A DNA stretch of 42,341 bases, from positions 1-42,341 of the forward strand of contig NZ_BAAAHE010000068.1 in the NCBI RefSeq assembly GCF_039525035.1, read 5' to 3'. The notes under the pieces are model-generated. The model was not told the DNA's origin. It did no database searches and saw only the letters and a program-made list of their open reading frames with translations. This document shows, piece by piece, positions 39,203 to 42,341 of the stretch. Each line of letters starts with the position of its first letter. Within the stretch, counting starts at the first letter, position 1. Made by a program: the position numbers and the translations under genes. Source of the stretch: Sporichthya brevicatena (GTDB lineage: Bacteria > Actinomycetota > Actinomycetes > Sporichthyales > Sporichthyaceae).

Positions 39203-40663
39203 ATGTCCGCCCGGCTCCGTCTCGCCGTGCCCGCGATCGCGGCCGCCCTCGGGTTGCTCGCGTCCGGGTGCGGGACGCGGATGAGCGAGGACGAGGTGCG
39301 CGCGGGCGTCCAGACCGGCCCGGTCGAGATCGCTCCGGAGTCGCTGGAACAACTGCGCTCCGCCGGCTCCGCTCCGGTCGCCGCCCCGGCGGCGAGCGAC
39401 CCGGGCGGGGCGACCGCGCCCGCGGCGGTCGGTTCGACGCCCGGCGGCCCGGCGGCCCCGGCAGCGCAGCCGGGTGAGGTCCAGGTCGACGCCGCCGTGC
39501 CCACGGCGGCGCGGGGCTCCGCCCCGGCGAGCGCGCGGTCAGCCGCGTGCACGGGCCGGGAGGCGCCGCTGCCGATCGGTCAGATCGGCAGCTTCAGCGG
39601 CGTCATGGGCCCCATCACGGCCAGTGGGCGAACCGCGCTCGCCGTCTGGGTCAAGCACGTGAACGCCTCCGGCGGACTCGCGTGCCACCCCGTCACGCTC
39701 TACGTGATGGACGACGGCATGGACCCCAGCCGGGGCGCGGCCGCGGTCGGCACCCTCGCCACGCAGCACAAGGTGCAGGCCCTGGTGTCGCTGTGGGCGC
39801 CGCTGTCGATCCCCGCGATGCGGTCGGCGATCGAGCGGTATCGGCTCCCCGTCGTCGGGGGCGACTCCGTCATGCCGGACTGGTACCAGCACCCGCTGCT
39901 GTTCCCGCAGGGCGCGGGCCTCAACGGGGCGGTCGCCGGCGCGCTCCGACAGGCCGTCGACGCGGGGTTCACGAAGATCGGAATGCTCTACTGCGTGGAG
40001 ACGCCGCTCTGCGCCGGCGTGCAGGACGTCGTGTCGAAGTACGCGGAGCAGATGGGCGCGAAACTCGTCTACAGCTCCCCGGTCTCGCTGACCCAGACCG
40101 ATTTCACCGCGCAGTGTCAGAACGCCAAGAACGCCGGCGTGCAGTCCTTCGGCATGGGTGTCGACGGGTCCACGATCACGCGGGTCGTGCGCTCCTGCGC
40201 GGCCCTCGGCTACCGGCCGCAACTCATCTCCGGCGCGATGCTGGTCAGCGCGGCGCAGGCGAACGACCCCGGCATGCGGCAGAACACCCTCTCGGTCTCG
40301 ACGCCCAACGCGCCCTGGATGCTGACGGAGAACGCGGGGCAGAAGGAGTTCGCCGCGGCCCTCGACCGGTACGCACCGGGGACGCCACGCGACGCCGTCT
40401 CCCTCGCCTCGTGGGCGGCCGCGCAACTGTTCGTCGTCGCGATCGAGAACCTCGGGGACGCCACCCGGACCGCGCCGATCACCTCGGAGTCGATCCTGAC
40501 CGGCCTCGGCCGGGTGAAGAACGAGACCCTCGACGGCCTCGCCCCGCCGATCACCTTCTCGCCCGGGCAGAAGTCGGCGCACGAGCACAACTGCGTGTAC
40601 TACGCCCTGCTCACCGAGCGCGGCTGGGAAGCCCCCCGGGGCAACAAGTACGTCTGCTTCTGA
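39203..40663 (+). CDS. second amino-acid-type substrate-binding lipoprotein (Peripla_BP_6)
   Basis: The 486-residue lipoprotein has the lipobox LLASGCGT followed by RMSEDEV, similar to the TRVSDEA stretch after the lipobox of the first binding protein, which marks the two as paralogues. A Pro/Ala/Gly linker runs to about residue 110. The binding domain begins PLPIGQIGSFSGVMGPIT and includes VKHVNASGGLACHPV and YVMDDGMDPSRG. Several Cys (CVETPLC, SCAALG, AQCQNAK) could form disulphides. The ATG is seven bases after GATACT, so the mRNA may be leaderless. No permease genes are near. The ligand is unknown. Confidence 0.87.
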   Translation: MSARLRLAVPAIAAALGLLASGCGTRMSEDEVRAGVQTGPVEIAPESLEQLRSAGSAPVAAPAASDPGGATAPAAVGSTPGGPAAPAAQPGEVQVDAAVPTAARGSAPASARSAACTGREAPLPIGQIGSFSGVMGPITASGRTALAVWVKHVNASGGLACHPVTLYVMDDGMDPSRGAAAVGTLATQHKVQALVSLWAPLSIPAMRSAIERYRLPVVGGDSVMPDWYQHPLLFPQGAGLNGAVAGALRQAVDAGFTKIGMLYCVETPLCAGVQDVVSKYAEQMGAKLVYSSPVSLTQTDFTAQCQNAKNAGVQSFGMGVDGSTITRVVRSCAALGYRPQLISGAMLVSAAQANDPGMRQNTLSVSTPNAPWMLTENAGQKEFAAALDRYAPGTPRDAVSLASWAAAQLFVVAIENLGDATRTAPITSESILTGLGRVKNETLDGLAPPITFSPGQKSAHEHNCVYYALLTERGWEAPRGNKYVCF

Positions 40664-40706
40664 CGCCTGCTTCTGACGTCGCTTCAGTCGTGTGCCCGCC
40701 CGCGGC

Positions 40707-40764
40707 TGTCAAAAAAGGGTGACACCCCTTACTGCGCAGTAAGGGGTGTCACCCTTTTCTGACA
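40707..40764. repeat. 58-bp near-perfect palindrome with AGGGTGACACCC core
   Basis: Two 29-base halves (40707-40735 and 40736-40764) are complementary except at one position, centred on CTGCGCAG. TGTCA and TGACA form the ends, and the inner AGGGTGACACCCC repeats the core of the shorter element at 13800-13832. It lies between a binding-protein gene and a small secreted protein. It could form a long hairpin or cruciform, or be a non-autonomous palindromic mobile repeat. Confidence 0.85.
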
Positions 40765-40806
40765 CGGCGCGTCGACACGGCGCGTCGACACAGCGCGTTG
40801 ACACGG
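40761..40806. repeat. 13-bp tandem repeat, three copies and a partial
   Basis: GACACGGCGCGTC occurs at 40761-40773 and 40774-40786, with a variant (GACACAGCGCGTT) at 40787-40799 and a partial fourth unit to 40806. It abuts, and by four bases overlaps, the end of the 58-bp palindrome. It is probably replication slippage next to the hairpin, though tandem operator sites cannot be excluded. Confidence 0.75.
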
Positions 40807-40925
40807 GGTGACGTGGGCCTCTGTTTGTGGGTGATCGCGGCGGGCAGCGATGCGGCACGAACGACGCAGCATTCGTCCAGCTTCGTCCGCTTTCCCCGAG
40901 CGGGCGAGACCCAGAGGAGTAGTGA

Positions 40926-41279
40926 ATGCGAACCGCCCCCACGCAGACCCGTACTCGTTCCCTCGCGACCCGGCTGGCAGCGACCGGCGCGGCCGCGATC
41001 CTCGCGGCGACCGGTCTGGTCGCGGCCACCGACAGCGGCGCCGAGTCGAGCAGCACCCAGGTCGCCTTCGTCGACCCGGTCCCGCTGTTCCCGATCCCGA
41101 TCCCGTGCACCGGCTCCCCGCTCGACGCGCAGAGCACCTGCGCCGGCGGCGGCCACTACGACAAGGGCGGCGACCGCGGTGACGGCGTCGGTGGCGACAC
41201 CCCGCAGCTCGGCGGCGCCAACAGCGGCGGCGAGAACGGCGGCGGCAAGACCGGCGGCGAGGGCGGCCCGGAGGCCTGA
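40926..41279 (+). CDS. small secreted protein with CTGSPLD motif, Gly/Asp-rich tail
   Basis: The 117-residue product has a signal peptide (hydrophobic residues 16-36, ATGAAAILAATGLVAAT region) and then a short core PIPIPCTGSPLDAQSTCAGG with Cys61 and Cys72, 11 residues apart. The remainder is a Gly/Asp/Asn-rich tail with GHYDKGGDRGD and DTPQLGG. GAGGAG stands eight bases before the ATG. The next gene encodes a paralogue with the same core. The pair probably contributes to the cell surface; the family is not known to me. Confidence 0.75.
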   Translation: MRTAPTQTRTRSLATRLAATGAAAILAATGLVAATDSGAESSSTQVAFVDPVPLFPIPIPCTGSPLDAQSTCAGGGHYDKGGDRGDGVGGDTPQLGGANSGGENGGGKTGGEGGPEA

Positions 41280-41313
41280 TTCACGCTCAGGCGCTTGTGC
41301 TCCTGAACAAAAA

Positions 41314-41353
41314 CCCCTGAGTGGCGGTCAGAATTGACCGCCACTCAGGGGTA
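41314..41353. terminator. 18-bp perfect hairpin between the two CTGSPLD genes
   Basis: ACCCCTGAGTGGCGGTCA (41314-41331) and its exact complement (41336-41353) enclose a GAAT loop. On the plus strand AAGACTTTTGTT follows; on the minus strand a run of T follows. It fits a bidirectional intrinsic terminator 34 bases after the first gene. Confidence 0.85.
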
Positions 41354-41485
41354 AGACTTTTGTTGGTGCTGTCACACAAGTTTGGTTGGACGCCTTTCGG
41401 GGGACCCGCTCAGCCGTTAACCTGCGAGCTGCCCACCTTGTCCGGATTTGCCCCGCCGGACCGGTTAACGATTGGGAGCGTCCCC

Positions 41486-41764
41486 ATGCACAACACCTCG
41501 AGCGGTGGTCGTCACCGCAAGCCCAACCGCACCCGCGCCATCGCGCTGCGTACTGCTGTGTCGGCCGGCGCCGCGGCGGTCGCGGTCCTGGCGACTCCTG
41601 CCGCCGCGAGCGCCAGCACCCCGGGTGCCTCCCCTCCGGTCCCGTGCACCGGGAGCCCGCTGGACGGCTTCACCACCTGTGGCGCCTCCGGCTACTACGG
41701 CAACGGCGTGACCGGCAGCAACGCCGGTGACTTCGCCGGCGACGACACCCCCGGCGGCAAGTAG
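41486..41764 (+). CDS. small secreted protein with CTGSPLD motif, paralogue
   Basis: The 92-residue product has a basic start, a signal peptide (AVSAGAAAVAVLATPAAASA) and a mature peptide of about 50 residues: PPVPCTGSPLDGFTTCGASG with Cys54 and Cys65, again 11 apart, then YYGNGVTGSNAGDFAGDDTPGG. The motif PCTGSPLD, the Cys spacing and the DTPxxG end are shared with the protein at 40926. GGGAG precedes the ATG. TTGTCCGGATTTGCCC lies 32-48 bases upstream. A strong terminator follows. Confidence 0.75.
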   Translation: MHNTSSGGRHRKPNRTRAIALRTAVSAGAAAVAVLATPAAASASTPGASPPVPCTGSPLDGFTTCGASGYYGNGVTGSNAGDFAGDDTPGGK

Positions 41765-41811
41765 CCGCTCCGGTCGCAGCTCGACCGCAACGAGCTCGAC
41801 TCGCCTCAACG

Positions 41812-41870
41812 AACTGAAGACCTCCCGCCACGGGGTCGCCGACCGGCGTTCCCGAGCGGGAGGTCTTCAG
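41812..41870. terminator. hairpin terminator between convergent genes
   Basis: Sixteen-base arms (41812-41827 and 41855-41870) enclose a 27-base loop; CTTTCT follows on the plus strand. It lies 47 bases after the CTGSPLD paralogue and 15 bases before the stop of the convergent glycine-rich gene, and may serve both. Confidence 0.8.
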
Positions 41871-41885
41871 TCTTTCTGCGGGCGC

Positions 41886-42341
41886 TCAGTCCCGGTTGCC
41901 CGGCGCCGTCGCGGCGCTCAGCTGCGCGGCCGGGGCGCCGGTGCCGGACTTGCCGGGTCGCTGGGCCGGTAGCTGGTAGGTGATGACGACGAGGCCGTCG
42001 TTGGTCGAGCCCTGTCCCATCAGCAGCTGCACGGTGGCCAGGTCGGACAGGCGCCAGGCGGCGATGTAGCCGCTGCCGCCGCCCCCGCCGCCACCGGCGG
42101 TCGCGCCGGCCGAGCCGCCGCCACCACCGGCGTAGCCACCGCCGCCACCACCGGCGCCGACGGTGCCGCCGGCCCAGTTGCCGGAGTGCTTGATGGAGTT
42201 CGACGTGCCGTAACCGCCGGCGCCGCCGCCTCCGCCGTACTGCTCGTCGAGTCCGTCGTGGCCGTCCTGGCCCGCGACCGTGTCGACGGCCGCGCCGCCG
42301 CTCGGGCCGACGGCGCCGATGCCGCCGGGACCGAAGAAGTC
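41886..42341 (-). CDS. glycine-rich protein, C-terminal part (partial)
   Basis: The minus-strand frame is open from the window edge to TGA at 41888-41886 and gives 151 residues; the start is outside. It has Gly runs (YGGGGGAGGYG, GAGGGGGGYAGGGGG, GGGGGGSGY) followed by a strand-rich end with AAWRLSDLATVQLLMGQ and NDGLVVITYQLPAQR. This Gly-run plus GxVVITY order is typical of exported glycine-rich surface proteins of bacteria. The signal peptide cannot be seen. The neighbouring CTGSPLD genes suggest this end of the window encodes surface proteins. Confidence 0.75.
   Translation of the reverse strand, partial: DFFGPGGIGAVGPSGGAAVDTVAGQDGHDGLDEQYGGGGGAGGYGTSNSIKHSGNWAGGTVGAGGGGGGYAGGGGGSAGATAGGGGGGGSGYIAAWRLSDLATVQLLMGQGSTNDGLVVITYQLPAQRPGKSGTGAPAAQLSAATAPGNRD

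Noticed and set aside
40798-41337. 179-residue frame overlapping the CTGSPLD gene
   Set aside because: It is a Arg/Ala/Ser-rich shadow; the gene at 40926 has a ribosome site, signal peptide and a paralogue.
1-42341. CRISPR arrays, tRNA or rRNA genes, complete insertion sequences
   Set aside because: No regularly spaced direct repeats of CRISPR length, no cloverleaf-like sequence and no transposase with terminal repeats were seen by eye; only the unidentified tail at 1-111 might belong to a mobile element.

Overview
The window is high-GC DNA with strong G/C preference at third codon positions, GTG starts, GTGA/ATGA stop-start overlaps, several start codons sitting 6-7 bases after a -10 hexamer (leaderless style), and families typical of Actinomycetota: DUF222/HNH protein, Mrf-like COG0523 protein, mycothiol-dependent-type enzyme fold, split LigD, chaplin-like protein and DosR-like boxes. 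I infer a sporulating or mycelial, soil or freshwater actinobacterium, perhaps near Sporichthya/Frankiales; the genus is a guess. No rRNA, tRNA, CRISPR array, complete insertion sequence or phage region was seen.

Layout. 0-2.3 kb: the tail of an unidentified gene, a frameshifted DUF222/HNH gene and a small helical protein. 2.3-3.4 kb: a crotonase-fold enzyme divergent from a 51-residue protein. 3.4-6.8 kb: a surface-structure locus, made of a minus-strand operon (TasA-like protein, second SipW-type substrate, SipW-type signal peptidase) divergent from a secreted protein with three chaplin-like repeats. 6.85-8.35 kb: a Zur-box-controlled pair, a thioredoxin-like ferredoxin and an Mrf-like COG0523 protein without a P-loop. 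8.4-12.4 kb: a metallophosphoesterase, the proton-translocating transhydrogenase pntAB and a FlK-like thioesterase. 12.4-16.5 kb: a glycolate/glyoxylate set (GlcD-like FAD oxidase, GlcG, malate synthase G). 16.6-19.2 kb: LigD activities on two adjacent genes, without Ku. 19.2-21.3 kb: an Acg-like truncated nitroreductase behind DosR-like boxes, an AIM24 protein and an OsmC protein. 21.3-22.5 kb: a ribbon-helix-helix regulator plus DUF4097 operon with a clear operator. 22.5-25.7 kb: a secreted NTR-like protein, a secreted HExxH metallopeptidase and a GAF protein. 25.8-30.3 kb: two MFS exporters, DUF4404, an MDMPI-like protein and a GntR regulator with a double palindromic operator. 30.5-41.8 kb: an envelope and catabolism segment with small secreted proteins, a SIP-type flavoprotein, two paralogous amino-acid-type substrate-binding lipoproteins without permeases, a Tat-exported molybdo-hydroxylase with its [2Fe-2S] subunit, two TetR regulators, a quinone-oxidoreductase-like MDR enzyme and two paralogous Cys-motif secreted peptides. 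The window ends inside a glycine-rich exported protein.

The most noteworthy items are the combined TasA/SipW/chaplin-like locus with a 41-bp palindromic insert in the sipW tail; the Zur-controlled Mrf-like pair; the DosR-like boxes ahead of an Acg-like gene; a palindromic repeat family in two intergenic spots; a 12-base motif shared by the two binding-protein promoters; and a small secreted family marked by CTGSPLD and a second Cys 11 residues on. All functional statements come from reading the sequence and from family knowledge; no database search was run.
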